This document shows, piece by piece, positions 6,334-14,417 of a stretch of 18,175 bases of DNA (the first letter of the stretch is position 1; each line of letters begins with the position of its first letter). Position numbers and translations under genes: made by a program. Location: the NCBI GenBank assembly GCA_018067325.1, contig JAGPUU010000169.1, positions 1 through 18,175 of the forward strand. Direction: 5' to 3'. The notes under the pieces are model-generated. The model was not told the origin of the DNA, ran no database searches, and saw only the letters and a list, made by a program, of their open reading frames with translations. This DNA comes from Amphritea sp. GTDB lineage: Bacteria > Pseudomonadota > Gammaproteobacteria > Pseudomonadales > Balneatricaceae.

Positions 6334-7308
6334 TCAAAGCTTACTATAACCATCAACATTAGTTGCCAACAGGCGCTTTACCCGGGTTAGATTTTGGTGT
6401 GCTATTTCGTAATATTGAGGATGCTCATCAATTGCTTTGCGGAAGAATTGAGCAGCTTGTTCATAACGCTGTGTTATCAGGCAGATGTAACCGATATCGT
6501 TATAGGCTTCAGAGCTGTCCATGACTTGCTCGAGAGCATTCAGTGCCTGCATATATTTTGCTTGTCTGGCATAGGTTAGTCCCAGGTTTTTCCAAGCCGG
6601 TGAGTAGCTGTTATCCGCCTGTAGAGCTTGGTTAAATGCTACCTCAGCCGCGCTCCATTTTTCCTGCATATAGAATGAGTAGCCAAGGTTAGATTTAACC
6701 ATGGGGTTGGTCGGAGCTAGCGCTTCAGCCTCTTTGTAATAGAGTGCTGAGGTCATATAGTCGCTTCTCAGGTCGTTCAATATTGCCAGACCGATATAAC
6801 TTTCTACCAATGCCGCGGTTTTATCCTGTTGCGCTAACAGCGGTTCAATTGAACGATTCAGTGAGGTTTCAGCCATAACGTATGATTTTCGATGCAACAA
6901 TATCATACCACTGCCTTTTAGGGCTTCACCCTGTTGAGGGTCGATCTGAATAGCGCTCTGATAGGCTTGATAACTGATCGAATAATTACCTCTTTGGTAG
7001 TGGATGTTACCAATTTTGACCAGCGCTGTGGTGTTCTGATCATCCAACTCTATAACCCGGATATAATTAAATAATGCTCGATCCAGATCACCGCTTGTGA
7101 AGGACTGGTTAGCTCTATTCATCGCTTCTTCAGGGTTTTTTGCCTGTTGTTCTGCGAGAAAGGGTACTGCTGATTTCCCGTTATAATACTTGGATTGTTC
7201 AGCTGATACTTCATTACTGGACTGGTTCATTGCACAACCGCTGAATAAGGCTGTTGTAAGACAAAGAATAATTAATTTTAAGGTCCGATAAGACATAGAA
7301 TAGGTCAT
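6334..7308 (-). CDS. tadD: TadD-like TPR lipoprotein of the Tad pilus
   Basis: The start is set at 7308 (MTYSMSYRTLK) because AGGAG lies six bases upstream; a longer frame to 7413 would overlap tadC and lacks that site. The 324-residue product begins with a lipoprotein signal ending LFSGC, with Cys25 as the lipidated residue. From about residue 65 it is a series of tetratricopeptide repeats, seen as NYIRVIELDDQNTTALVKIG, YQSAIQIDPQQGEALKGSG, NQALQADNSYSPAWKNLGLTY and FRKAIDEHPQYYEIA. TadD proteins are outer-membrane-anchored assembly factors thought to help the secretin form, like the pilotins of type IV pili. It is the last gene of the cluster, 26 bases after tadC. No clear terminator follows before hpf. 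Confidence 0.88.
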   Translation of the reverse strand: MTYSMSYRTLKLIILCLTTALFSGCAMNQSSNEVSAEQSKYYNGKSAVPFLAEQQAKNPEEAMNRANQSFTSGDLDRALFNYIRVIELDDQNTTALVKIGNIHYQRGNYSISYQAYQSAIQIDPQQGEALKGSGMILLHRKSYVMAETSLNRSIEPLLAQQDKTAALVESYIGLAILNDLRSDYMTSALYYKEAEALAPTNPMVKSNLGYSFYMQEKWSAAEVAFNQALQADNSYSPAWKNLGLTYARQAKYMQALNALEQVMDSSEAYNDIGYICLITQRYEQAAQFFRKAIDEHPQYYEIAHQNLTRVKRLLATNVDGYSKL

Positions 7309-7334
7309 ATATAACTCCTTTACAGTCACTAATA

Positions 7335-8279
7335 TCAGCTCTGATTGAGTACAGCCAGTACCCCAAGAATGGCAGGGCCTATCATTATCAGGAAGAACGA
7401 GGGCCAGAGGCAAAAGGTCAGAGGAAAAATCATTTTTGTTGAAATCTGGGATGCAATTTCTTCTGCTCTTTGGAGTCTTTTATCACGGAACTCTTCAGAA
7501 TAGACTCGCAAGGTATCAGCAATACTAGTACCAAAGCGCATACTCTGATCCAGAGAGGTAACCAAACCACGGATATCTTCTAAGCCTGTTCTATTGGCCA
7601 TATTTCGTAGAGCCTGAATACGCTCTACCCCCATCCGTACTTCGGTATTAACAAGGGACAGCTCTTCTGCCAATTCTGTATGGCTAATACTCAGCTCCTC
7701 AGCTACCCGTTGTAGGGCGGATTGCAATCCGAGTCCGGCTTCAACGCAGACCACCAGCATATCCAGTGCATCGGGAAAGCCGTTTCTTAGTTTGCGTTGA
7801 CGGGCAGTGATCAGGCGGTCGAGCACTGCGCTTGGTAGAATGATACCGAAAGCTAGTGCAGCGAGCAGAATCATAAGTGTGTTTTCAGTGGTTAGCTGAG
7901 GAAACTGTTGTACGATGAAGAGAACTATCACTGGGAACAGTAGGGCGCTAAAGATACGAATGGCATAGTAATCAGCCAGGGCGCTTTTAGATCGAAAACC
8001 GGCATGAGCAAGACGAGCACGAGTTTGACTGTGATCACCCCCGGTAGGGACAAAATGTTGGGCCAGAGTCTCTTGCCTGGTGGATGATAGCGTTATTTCT
8101 TCCCCGGATTTTTTGAGTCTATTGATGCGTTGTCTAACCGGATCAATCGCCCCAATGACAATGAATCCTAGCCCCATCGTCAGTGTTAGAACCGTTAATG
8201 ACGAGAGAATAATGATTGTCATCCGTAGCTGTGACTGGTTTTCGGTCAACGTGCTGAGTAAGCCTATCAGGTAATCCAT
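7335..8279 (-). CDS. tadC: Tad pilus inner-membrane platform protein TadC
   Basis: The protein has 314 residues and one T2SSF (GspF-like) domain, near residues 160-290. It shows the TadC pattern NGFPDALDMLVVCVEAGLGL followed by LAEELSLVNTEVRMG and a C-terminal hydrophobic stretch. Predicted membrane segments are at about 20-43, 107-124, 133-150 and 283-311. TadC pairs with TadB as the inner-membrane platform on which the TadA motor works during pilin extrusion. The start has AGGAGG in the expected position (AGGAGGTCGCC before the ATG), the best ribosome site in the cluster. It is 9 bases after tadB and no conserved block appears missing. Confidence 0.93.
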   Translation of the reverse strand: MDYLIGLLSTLTENQSQLRMTIIILSSLTVLTLTMGLGFIVIGAIDPVRQRINRLKKSGEEITLSSTRQETLAQHFVPTGGDHSQTRARLAHAGFRSKSALADYYAIRIFSALLFPVIVLFIVQQFPQLTTENTLMILLAALAFGIILPSAVLDRLITARQRKLRNGFPDALDMLVVCVEAGLGLQSALQRVAEELSISHTELAEELSLVNTEVRMGVERIQALRNMANRTGLEDIRGLVTSLDQSMRFGTSIADTLRVYSEEFRDKRLQRAEEIASQISTKMIFPLTFCLWPSFFLIMIGPAILGVLAVLNQS

Positions 8280-8288
8280 GGCGACCTC

Positions 8289-9260
8289 CTAAACATCAAT
8301 CCGCAGAATGTTACGAATCCAGACTATGCCGATCATCATCGAGACAAAGGCAAATAGAATCATTTTTAATCCGACCGGATCATCCAACAGCATCGGCAGG
8401 TAGTCGGGGGTCATTATGCTAATAACGATAAACAGGACGAAAGGCACCATTGCCAGAATCCAGGCTGATAGGCGACCCTCTGCAGAGAGCGTTTTGACGC
8501 GGCGTTGAAACTTAAACCGGCTGCGGATTACGCGGGATATTTGTTCTAAAATTTCAGTCAGATTACCCCCGGTTTCCTTCTGAATTAGTATGGAAGAAAC
8601 TAAAACCATCACGGTGACACTGGGGATACGATGTAACAAACCTAATAGTGCCCGGCGAAGATCGTTACCATAGTTCAGATCGGCAAAGGTCAATTTAAAC
8701 TCCTGAGCAACAGGCCCTTCCATCTCATCCCCCACCAGATGCAGCGCTTCTGAAAAAGGGTGGCCCGCTTTTACGGCCCGTTTCATGACGTCGATAGCAT
8801 CGGGTAATTCCTCTTCAAAGCGGGAAATTCGCTTCCTCTTTGCGTGTAGTATTTTGAGTGAAGGCGCTAAAACGGTGAGCGTCCCGACGACAATGACCCA
8901 TAGCAAATCTCGGGTGAGTAGCCAGGTGAGTATCATTGCAATTAGTGTCACAACAAAAACGCCAATTACATACTGGTAGGCACGTGTTTTATAACCGGCT
9001 TTTTCGAGCGTATCTGAAAGGGACTCCATACCGGGAAGGGATTCAAGCCACCTTTCACTAGGTGATAGGGACTTAAGATATTTTTTTCGCAGTAGCACAG
9101 TTATTGCTTTAGCATCGGCTTCCGGAATCATCTCTTTGATCCGTTTGCGCAACCGGTTTCGGTTGTGTGATGTCTCGCCAAATACAGGTATGGTCAGCCC
9201 CATTACCAGCATAAATACAGCCATAAACACCATTGCTATAAAGATCATTTGTTGAGACAT
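8289..9260 (-). CDS. tadB: Tad pilus inner-membrane platform protein TadB
   Basis: This 323-residue T2SSF-domain protein carries the TadB hallmarks FEEELPDAIDVMKRAVKAGHPFSEAL, EFKLTFADLNYGNDLRRAL and LIQKETGGNLTEILEQIS. Hydrophobic segments lie at about 5-27, 97-115, 118-136, 266-284 and 298-318, with the cytoplasmic T2SSF helices between. With TadC it forms the membrane base of the Tad assembly machine and contacts TadA. AGGAG lies eight bases before the ATG. The gene starts 24 bases after tadA and ends 9 bases before tadC. Length and motifs are typical and no defect is seen. Confidence 0.94.
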   Translation of the reverse strand: MSQQMIFIAMVFMAVFMLVMGLTIPVFGETSHNRNRLRKRIKEMIPEADAKAITVLLRKKYLKSLSPSERWLESLPGMESLSDTLEKAGYKTRAYQYVIGVFVVTLIAMILTWLLTRDLLWVIVVGTLTVLAPSLKILHAKRKRISRFEEELPDAIDVMKRAVKAGHPFSEALHLVGDEMEGPVAQEFKLTFADLNYGNDLRRALLGLLHRIPSVTVMVLVSSILIQKETGGNLTEILEQISRVIRSRFKFQRRVKTLSAEGRLSAWILAMVPFVLFIVISIMTPDYLPMLLDDPVGLKMILFAFVSMMIGIVWIRNILRIDV

Positions 9261-9284
9261 GATGATAACTCCTTTATACGCCGG

Positions 9285-10640
9285 TTATTGATCAAACAGA
9301 TGATAGTGGAGATCAATACCACGCTGCTTCAGGTGCTCATAGAACGATGGGATGATGCCGGTTGCCCTGTAGCGTCCCAGTACGTTTCCGTCTTCATCAA
9401 TACCCTTACGTTCAAATCTGAACAGCTCGGTCATAGTGACCACGTCGCCTTCCATACCGTTTATTTCTTGCAGGCTGGTGAGTCGTCGTCGTCCGTCTTC
9501 CATCCGCTCTATTTGAACAACGACATTGATAGCAGAGGCTATCTGAGCCCGAAGCGTTTTAACCGGGAAGTTAATTCCACTCATTGAGACCATGTTCTCG
9601 ATTCGGCCCAGAGCGTCCCTGGGGGTATTGGCGTGAATCGTGGTCAGTGAGCCATCATGGCCGGTATTCATCGCCTGCAACATATCCAGTGCCTCACCAC
9701 CCCGGACCTCGCCTATGACTATGCGATCGGGTCGCATTCGCAGACTATTCTTCACCAGTTCCCGCTGGCCGACTTCACCTTTACCTTCGATGTTGGCCGG
9801 GCGGGTTTCTAGTCTGACGGTATGGGGTTGCTGTAACTGAAGCTCTGCGGAGTCTTCAATAGTGACAATTCGTTCATCTTTCGGAATGAAGCCAGACAGG
9901 ATATTCAACAAAGTAGTTTTACCTGAGCCGGTACCTCCGGAGATCAGGATATTCAGACGGGCTCTGACAATTCCCTCAAAGATACTGGCTAATTCTTTAG
10001 GAATTGAGCCTAATTCAATCAGGTTGTCCATGGTCAGACGATCAACAGCAAAGCGCCGAATTGAGATGCAGGGGCCATCCAATGCCAATGGAGGGATAAT
10101 GGCGTTCACCCGTGAGCCATCTTTCAGGCGGGCATCAACCATGGGTGAAGATTCATCGATCCGGCGTCCCACTGAGGACACGATCCGATCAATAATATTT
10201 AGCAAATGGTTATCATTGTTAAAAGAAACATCGGTGCGCAGTAGTTTACCTTCGCGTTCTACAAACACACTGTCAGCACTATTGACCAGTATGTCTGAAA
10301 TACTAGGGTCTGCCAGTAATGCCTCTAAGGGCCCAAGTCCCATGATCTCATCTTCGATCTGCTTGATAATGAGATGTCGTGTGGCCTGATTACAGGGGAT
10401 CTGTTCCTCCTGAATAAGGTGCTGGCATATTTCTCGAATCTGCAGCCGAGCATCTCCCGGATCGAGATTGTCGACCAGAGTCAGGTCCATCACTTTTAAG
10501 AGCTTAGTGTGAATCCGGTTTTTCCACTCTTTCTCAAGTTTACTATTGGTGCAAAAGGTCTGTTCTGTTTTTTGATCTGTATCGTCCTGGGCTTCATCTT
10601 TGTCTCGTTCCTGATATGAATGTAGATCTCCGTATGACAT
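9285..10640 (-). CDS. tadA: Tad pilus motor ATPase TadA (CpaF)
   Basis: This 451-residue secretion ATPase of the VirB11/GspE superfamily is the motor that polymerises, and probably retracts, Tad pili. An acidic, poorly conserved N-terminal stretch (residues 1-35) is followed by the N-terminal domain with [22 protein letters not shown]. The catalytic part has Walker A GGTGSGKT (235-242), an Asp-box region [11 protein letters not shown] (from 259), Walker B-like [17 protein letters not shown] (305-321) and the His box [15 protein letters not shown] (from 326). All key residues are present, so it should be active. Its ribosome site GGAGG lies in the last codons of tadZ; only four bases separate the two genes, suggesting coupled translation. 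Confidence 0.96.
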   Translation of the reverse strand: MSYGDLHSYQERDKDEAQDDTDQKTEQTFCTNSKLEKEWKNRIHTKLLKVMDLTLVDNLDPGDARLQIREICQHLIQEEQIPCNQATRHLIIKQIEDEIMGLGPLEALLADPSISDILVNSADSVFVEREGKLLRTDVSFNNDNHLLNIIDRIVSSVGRRIDESSPMVDARLKDGSRVNAIIPPLALDGPCISIRRFAVDRLTMDNLIELGSIPKELASIFEGIVRARLNILISGGTGSGKTTLLNILSGFIPKDERIVTIEDSAELQLQQPHTVRLETRPANIEGKGEVGQRELVKNSLRMRPDRIVIGEVRGGEALDMLQAMNTGHDGSLTTIHANTPRDALGRIENMVSMSGINFPVKTLRAQIASAINVVVQIERMEDGRRRLTSLQEINGMEGDVVTMTELFRFERKGIDEDGNVLGRYRATGIIPSFYEHLKQRGIDLHYHLFDQ

Positions 10641-10644
10641 GACC

Positions 10645-11865
10645 CTATCCTCCAGTTAATCTTGAAAATAGATTGGTTAAAGCACCTCGGTGTACCGGTT
10701 CGTTGTCAGGCCGAATCAGATCAGCCTGCAATTGATTAAGGGATCGGCTCAGTGCAGAACGTTTAGCTACGACACTGATGGGTTCGCCTTTATTCAGGCT
10801 TTCGATTGAAGTGCGGTAATCATTGGGTATCGTAACCAGGTGTTTTACCTTCAGACTCTCTTCGATATCTTTGACAGAGACCGCCGCTTTTTTATCGAAG
10901 CGGTTAACGGCCACGATAATTTGATCATCGAGGATGGCCAGCTCGTTACGCAGTATGTGCATCATATGAATCGCGTCCCGAACATTAATCAGATCTTGTT
11001 GAACAACGACGACAATGCGGCTGGCATTTTGAAGTACAGCAATTGCTGTCCGGTCGATCATTCTGGGTAGATCTACCACCAGTTGATTACAGTTTTTCAG
11101 AACCATTTTAAGCAGCCTATTGATTTGTTGTTCTGGCGTCTGATTTGGCATGCGAATCGTGTTAGTCGTGGAACCAAGTACCTGAAGGCCAGATTTATGC
11201 TTTACCAGATAGGCGGTAAGTGCCGTCTCATCAAGCTCATCGACCACTTTCAAGGCATCAGCGATGCCATTTTCAGGTTTGAGGTTCAGATACTCAGCCA
11301 GTGAGCCGAACTGCATATCCAGATCCATCAGAATAGTGTGTTGGTTACTGTTGGTTTGCATTAGGTAGGCTAGGTTACAGGCCAGCATTGATGCCCCTGA
11401 ACCGCCTTTGGCATTGATTACCGCAGTCAAATGACCTGAATCAATAAGCTGGGCTTGCTGCTTCTCCCGGCTAATCTGCTTCAAGGTTTTATGTAGCTCT
11501 ACCTGATTGATCGGGAAGTTTAAAAAATCCCGGGCCCCGGCTTGCATCGCTTTACGCATTATTTCAGGGTTATGTTGGTCACCAACGACCAGCACCGGCG
11601 GGCGGTTGGCGGCGCTATGATTGAGCAGTTCGTCCAGCTCCCCTTGCCAGTGCTTGCTGAGGTTAAGAATTAGCAGGTCGGGCATCTCATCAAGATCATA
11701 AAGAGGATCGATATGACCATTACTGACGAAGCGTTTCATAATGCGTGGCTGTTCATCAAATTCACCGATCAGGGTTTCAATCAGATCCAGATCGCTTTGT
11801 GTTCGGCTGCTAATAAGGACTTTGAGCTGGATCTGTGCCCGGTTTGATGAACTAAAATTATCCAT
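10645..11865 (-). CDS. tadZ: Tad pilus localisation ATPase TadZ (CpaE)
   Basis: The 406-residue protein has a receiver-like N-terminal domain (about 14-130; LLILNLS and PPVLVVGD strands, then AGARDFLNFP) and a MinD/ParA-type ATPase domain (about 145-390). The P-loop is NAKGGSGASML (Lys153 to Ser159): the first deviant Lys of the MinD family is kept, but the usual GK before Ser/Thr is GA. This is typical of the TadZ/CpaE family. The second motif is LMDLDMQFGSLAEYLNL. TadZ places the Tad machine at a cell pole in the systems studied. GGAG precedes the ATG. It is followed at four bases by tadA and preceded at 35 bases by the tadE-like gene. Confidence 0.93.
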   Translation of the reverse strand: MDNFSSSNRAQIQLKVLISSRTQSDLDLIETLIGEFDEQPRIMKRFVSNGHIDPLYDLDEMPDLLILNLSKHWQGELDELLNHSAANRPPVLVVGDQHNPEIMRKAMQAGARDFLNFPINQVELHKTLKQISREKQQAQLIDSGHLTAVINAKGGSGASMLACNLAYLMQTNSNQHTILMDLDMQFGSLAEYLNLKPENGIADALKVVDELDETALTAYLVKHKSGLQVLGSTTNTIRMPNQTPEQQINRLLKMVLKNCNQLVVDLPRMIDRTAIAVLQNASRIVVVVQQDLINVRDAIHMMHILRNELAILDDQIIVAVNRFDKKAAVSVKDIEESLKVKHLVTIPNDYRTSIESLNKGEPISVVAKRSALSRSLNQLQADLIRPDNEPVHRGALTNLFSRLTGG

Positions 11866-11900
11866 ACTAATGCTCCATTTCTAACCCTTGGGGGCTGAAT

Positions 11901-12368
11901 TTATAAACAGGTAATACTCCAGCTACCCGCAGGAGATGTGCCTAAACTCTCGCTGGGAAGCGTGGTGGTAAATCCGGGTGCTGTCATCAGGCTGGAGGGC
12001 AGGAACGGAATTAGCAACTGATGCTGATAGTTCTGCACCTGAGTTCGCACATAGCGAACCTGTTCTAATGTAGCCGTCGTATTAAATGCGTTATCTAAAT
12101 ACTCGACTCGAAGGTTGGCGCTACTAAGACCACTGATAACATTGCCATTAAAAATAGCTCTGTTGATGACGGTTGCTTGTTCACTTATTGGACATACGGC
12201 GGCCAATCGAGCGGCTCTGCGGGTCACTTCATCCAGAGTGTTCCAGGTAAATAGCAGGCGCCCAAATTCGATAATGCTGAACAGAATTAGAAAGAAGAAG
12301 GCACCAATCAAGGCGAACTCGACGGTAACAAGGCCGGACTGATAACGAGATTGAATCTGCGTTTTCAT
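11901..12368 (-). CDS. tadE: TadE-like minor pseudopilin
   Basis: Two adjacent ATGs (12371 and 12368) open this frame. I prefer the second because AGGAG is six bases from it and only three from the first. The product is 155 residues. It has a short basic leader and a pseudopilin site, SG/LVTVEF, with Gly12 before the cut and Glu17 at +5, followed by a hydrophobic helix (FALIGAFFFLILFSIIEF). That is what TadV/CpaA-type peptidases process. The rest is a small extracytoplasmic domain with a TWNTLDEVTRRAARLAAVC helix. Tad systems need the TadE and TadF pseudopilins for pilus assembly. The ribosome site overlaps the stop of the previous gene. Which paralogue is TadE and which TadF is not certain. 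Confidence 0.87.
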   Translation of the reverse strand: MKTQIQSRYQSGLVTVEFALIGAFFFLILFSIIEFGRLLFTWNTLDEVTRRAARLAAVCPISEQATVINRAIFNGNVISGLSSANLRVEYLDNAFNTTATLEQVRYVRTQVQNYQHQLLIPFLPSSLMTAPGFTTTLPSESLGTSPAGSWSITCL

Positions 12369-12377
12369 CATATTCTC

Positions 12378-12839
12378 CTATAGCACCGGCATACTTATTT
12401 GGGCTGTCAGGGGGATTGCCAGAACCAGATCACTCCACAGACCAAATCCAGGAACACTGTTTGGAAAGACCATCGGCGCATAGGTATAGGTCGCGGTCAC
12501 AACCACCGGAGTGGGGGCCGCCGCGTTGGTCTGGGTAGTAACTGAGATGGTGCCTGGCAACAGCGATGGTCGTCCTGTCAGGGTGGTTCCGGACTTAACC
12601 AGACTTATAGTGTTGCTGAGGGTGGTTGCCAGAGTACCGTTAGCGTTAGCAGAACGGAGCTGGCCTGCCAGATAGCGTCCGCCGTCTTCGACTGACTTGG
12701 TTAGGGTGTTGTATTGATACAGTAGCCGACCGACCTCTGCACCGGCAAATAGTAAGAACAGCAGTAGGGGGAGGGCGATAGTGAACTCCACAATGGCCAG
12801 CCCTCTTTGATCTGTTTTATTACCGGGAACTCTATTCAT
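12378..12839 (-). CDS. tadF: TadF/TadE-like minor pseudopilin
   Basis: This 153-residue protein is a second TadE-family pseudopilin. It has a leader with the processing site QRG/LAIVEF (Gly13, then Glu18 at +5), a hydrophobic helix rich in Leu and Phe, and the conserved GRLLYQYNTLTKSVEDGGRY block that matches its neighbour. The C-terminal domain is rich in Thr, Ser and Pro and has TFC-like strands (VTATYTYAPMVFP). Its ATG overlaps the tadG stop as ATGA and its stop lies within the ribosome site of the next gene, so the three pseudopilin genes are tightly coupled. The choice of tadF over tadE for this copy rests on order alone. Confidence 0.85.
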   Translation of the reverse strand: MNRVPGNKTDQRGLAIVEFTIALPLLLFLLFAGAEVGRLLYQYNTLTKSVEDGGRYLAGQLRSANANGTLATTLSNTISLVKSGTTLTGRPSLLPGTISVTTQTNAAAPTPVVVTATYTYAPMVFPNSVPGFGLWSDLVLAIPLTAQISMPVL

Positions 12840-14089
12840 GAATCACCCCCGTCGGGGTTCTTATAGAGCACAATAATTTCTGCCCCACTACTCGTCGTTA
12901 CACCGCTGCCGGGGGGGGTGCAGTCTTCGATAAAGAAGCCTTTGAAGCTCCCGCTCCCATCACTGTTATTACCAGCCCCGCCCTGTTGTGATGCCGGTTG
13001 AGTGAGTAGAAAACAACCGAACCCTACCGGGGTCTGCATTGAGTCGGGAGTATTGCTACCGCTGGCAGCCACAGAGCAGTTTGCGATGGGTACTCCGACG
13101 ATACGGCGTTGATACTGGGGGTTGGTACTGCTAATCGCGTTGTTCGCATAAAAATCGAAATAACTAACCGGGTCGGGGCAGGCATCGCTGCCACCGCCAC
13201 TGCAGTTTGGACCATTGGTATCATTGGCCTGATCGGGTGGGTATAGGTTTTGATCGCCATTAAGGGGGCCTGAGTAGAGACCAAAGCGGGTATTGATACC
13301 TTGTACCGTGGGGCCTACCTTATTACCCGGTGCTACATTGATCTGGAAGGGCTGGCTTTTGGTTGCGCAGCTTGGGCTTCCTGCAAAGGCATAACGAATA
13401 TCATCGGCACCTTGCAATCCTGGGAGATTCAATAGGTGAAAGCTACCAGTACCGACATCCGTATCGGGGCCATCACCGGAACCGACCTTCAATGTGATAA
13501 CGTCATCAGCGCTGTAGGTTGAAGGGTCATATTTTTTATAGCCGTAAATACTGTCAGAGCCAGTGTAGTTTCCTGAACACACGACTACGGGTATCAGATT
13601 ACAGATATTAGCGCCTTGGGCAAAACCCGCTACGGCGATTCCGGCTACTTCTTTACTGTCAAAGCCTACCAGACGAACCAGAAAGCTTTGTAGGGGGATA
13701 GTGGACGTCGCCACTTTGACAAATTTCGGATCGGCGACGCTGCTGGTAAACGAGCCTGGATTCAGGTCTTCTGAAAAGGTCACGGTAATAGTTGGGTTTT
13801 GGCCACTCAATTCACCGCTAAGGTTACTGTTAAAGGTGGTGTCTGCATTGTTTCTGGCTTGGGTCATATCGCCATTAGTTGTTTGAAGGGTCCTGGCCGC
13901 AGTCAAAGCGGCAGCATCAACTGCGTTTTGAATACGGGTTTTATTCATAAGAAGGTGACCGCTGTCTAATGCCAGCCCTGTTACCGCTAGCAAAGCAATC
14001 ATGCCTATAGTCACTATGATGGCAGCCACTCCCCGTTGCTTTTCGGGAGTAGATGTCTTTGTGGCCCAGAAGGCGATTCTGTTATTCAT
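12836..14089 (-). CDS. tadG: TadG-like pilus assembly protein
   Basis: The 417-residue protein begins with a basic leader, QRG/VAAIIVTIG, and a single hydrophobic helix (about 21-42), followed by LDSGHLLMNKTRIQNAVDAAALTAARTLQ, the signature of TadG-type Flp assembly proteins. Unlike the two neighbours it has no Glu at +5 after the Gly, so it may stay uncut. A large, Gly-, Asn- and Pro-rich extracytoplasmic region follows, with Cys pairs near CNLIPVVVC and CSGGGSDACPDP; I do not see a von Willebrand A domain. TadG is thought to anchor the assembly machine in the envelope. AGGAGG precedes the ATG. A run of eight C in the coding strand at 12918-12911 lies 25 codons from the stop. Confidence 0.88.
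   Translation of the reverse strand: MNNRIAFWATKTSTPEKQRGVAAIIVTIGMIALLAVTGLALDSGHLLMNKTRIQNAVDAAALTAARTLQTTNGDMTQARNNADTTFNSNLSGELSGQNPTITVTFSEDLNPGSFTSSVADPKFVKVATSTIPLQSFLVRLVGFDSKEVAGIAVAGFAQGANICNLIPVVVCSGNYTGSDSIYGYKKYDPSTYSADDVITLKVGSGDGPDTDVGTGSFHLLNLPGLQGADDIRYAFAGSPSCATKSQPFQINVAPGNKVGPTVQGINTRFGLYSGPLNGDQNLYPPDQANDTNGPNCSGGGSDACPDPVSYFDFYANNAISSTNPQYQRRIVGVPIANCSVAASGSNTPDSMQTPVGFGCFLLTQPASQQGGAGNNSDGSGSFKGFFIEDCTPPGSGVTTSSGAEIIVLYKNPDGGDS
12911..12918 (-). repeat. C8 homopolymer tract in tadG
   Basis: Eight consecutive C on the coding strand (G on the plus strand) encode part of Thr-Pro-Pro near the C-terminus of TadG. Adding one C moves the frame to a TAG within nine codons after the tract; losing one leads to TAA about three codons on. 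Both changes remove the last 20 or so residues and the ATGA overlap with tadF. Confidence 0.6.
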
Positions 14090-14122
14090 TGTTGGCCTCC
14101 TGGTAGCCAGGGGTAAAGACCC

Positions 14123-14407
14123 CTAGTTACCTATGCTTATTTTGATTTCTTTTTGCACCGCTTTTGGTTCACCGGTTGAGGTGCGGTAGGTCTGAAGAAT
14201 GTTTTCCCCAATCTGGCCATCCAGATCGCTCTTTAATGCCGTACCGTTTTTTACTGCGGCGTCTGGATTGAGGGTTTGCTGACTCACCAGCTGGTTAACT
14301 GAGTCTCCCAGTTTCATGCTGTGTTGCTGACTAGTACAGCCGCTGAGTAAAATCAGCAGTGAACAAAGGGTAAGCGAACAGCTGTTAAATAGGTTGTGTC
14401 TGTTCAT
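14123..14407 (-). CDS. Small Tad-locus lipoprotein
   Basis: The start is placed at 14407 (MNRHNLFNSC) because AGGAG sits seven bases upstream; an upstream frame to 14467 overlaps the secretin gene. The 94-residue product has a lipoprotein signal ending LLSGC, with Cys24 as the lipidated residue, so it should be membrane-anchored. After the signal it reads SMKLGDSVNQLVSQQTLNPDA, then LDGQIGENILQTYR. This resembles, from memory, small conserved lipoproteins found beside the secretin gene in many proteobacterial Tad loci, whose function is not defined; a role in secretin placement, as for RcpB or CpaD, is plausible but unproven. It lies 10 bases after the secretin gene and 33 before tadG. Confidence 0.78.
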   Translation of the reverse strand: MNRHNLFNSCSLTLCSLLILLSGCTSQQHSMKLGDSVNQLVSQQTLNPDAAVKNGTALKSDLDGQIGENILQTYRTSTGEPKAVQKEIKISIGN

Positions 14408-14417
14408 AGCAATTCTC

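Noticed and set aside
7309..7413. A 35-residue N-terminal extension of TadD
   Set aside because: The extension overlaps tadC and would bury the lipoprotein signal; the ATG at 7308 has AGGAG at the right distance.
9862..10389. Plus-strand open frame of 175 residues antisense to tadA
   Set aside because: It lies fully inside tadA, which has intact catalytic motifs, and has no sign of independent coding.
10645..11865. Broken P-loop in TadZ as a sign of a dead gene
   Set aside because: The GA in place of GK is, to my knowledge, usual in TadZ/CpaE proteins, and the rest of the frame is intact.
13024..13284. An 86-residue open frame on the minus strand inside tadG
   Set aside because: It is in another frame of tadG, which has a strong family signature over the whole length, and it lacks a ribosome site.
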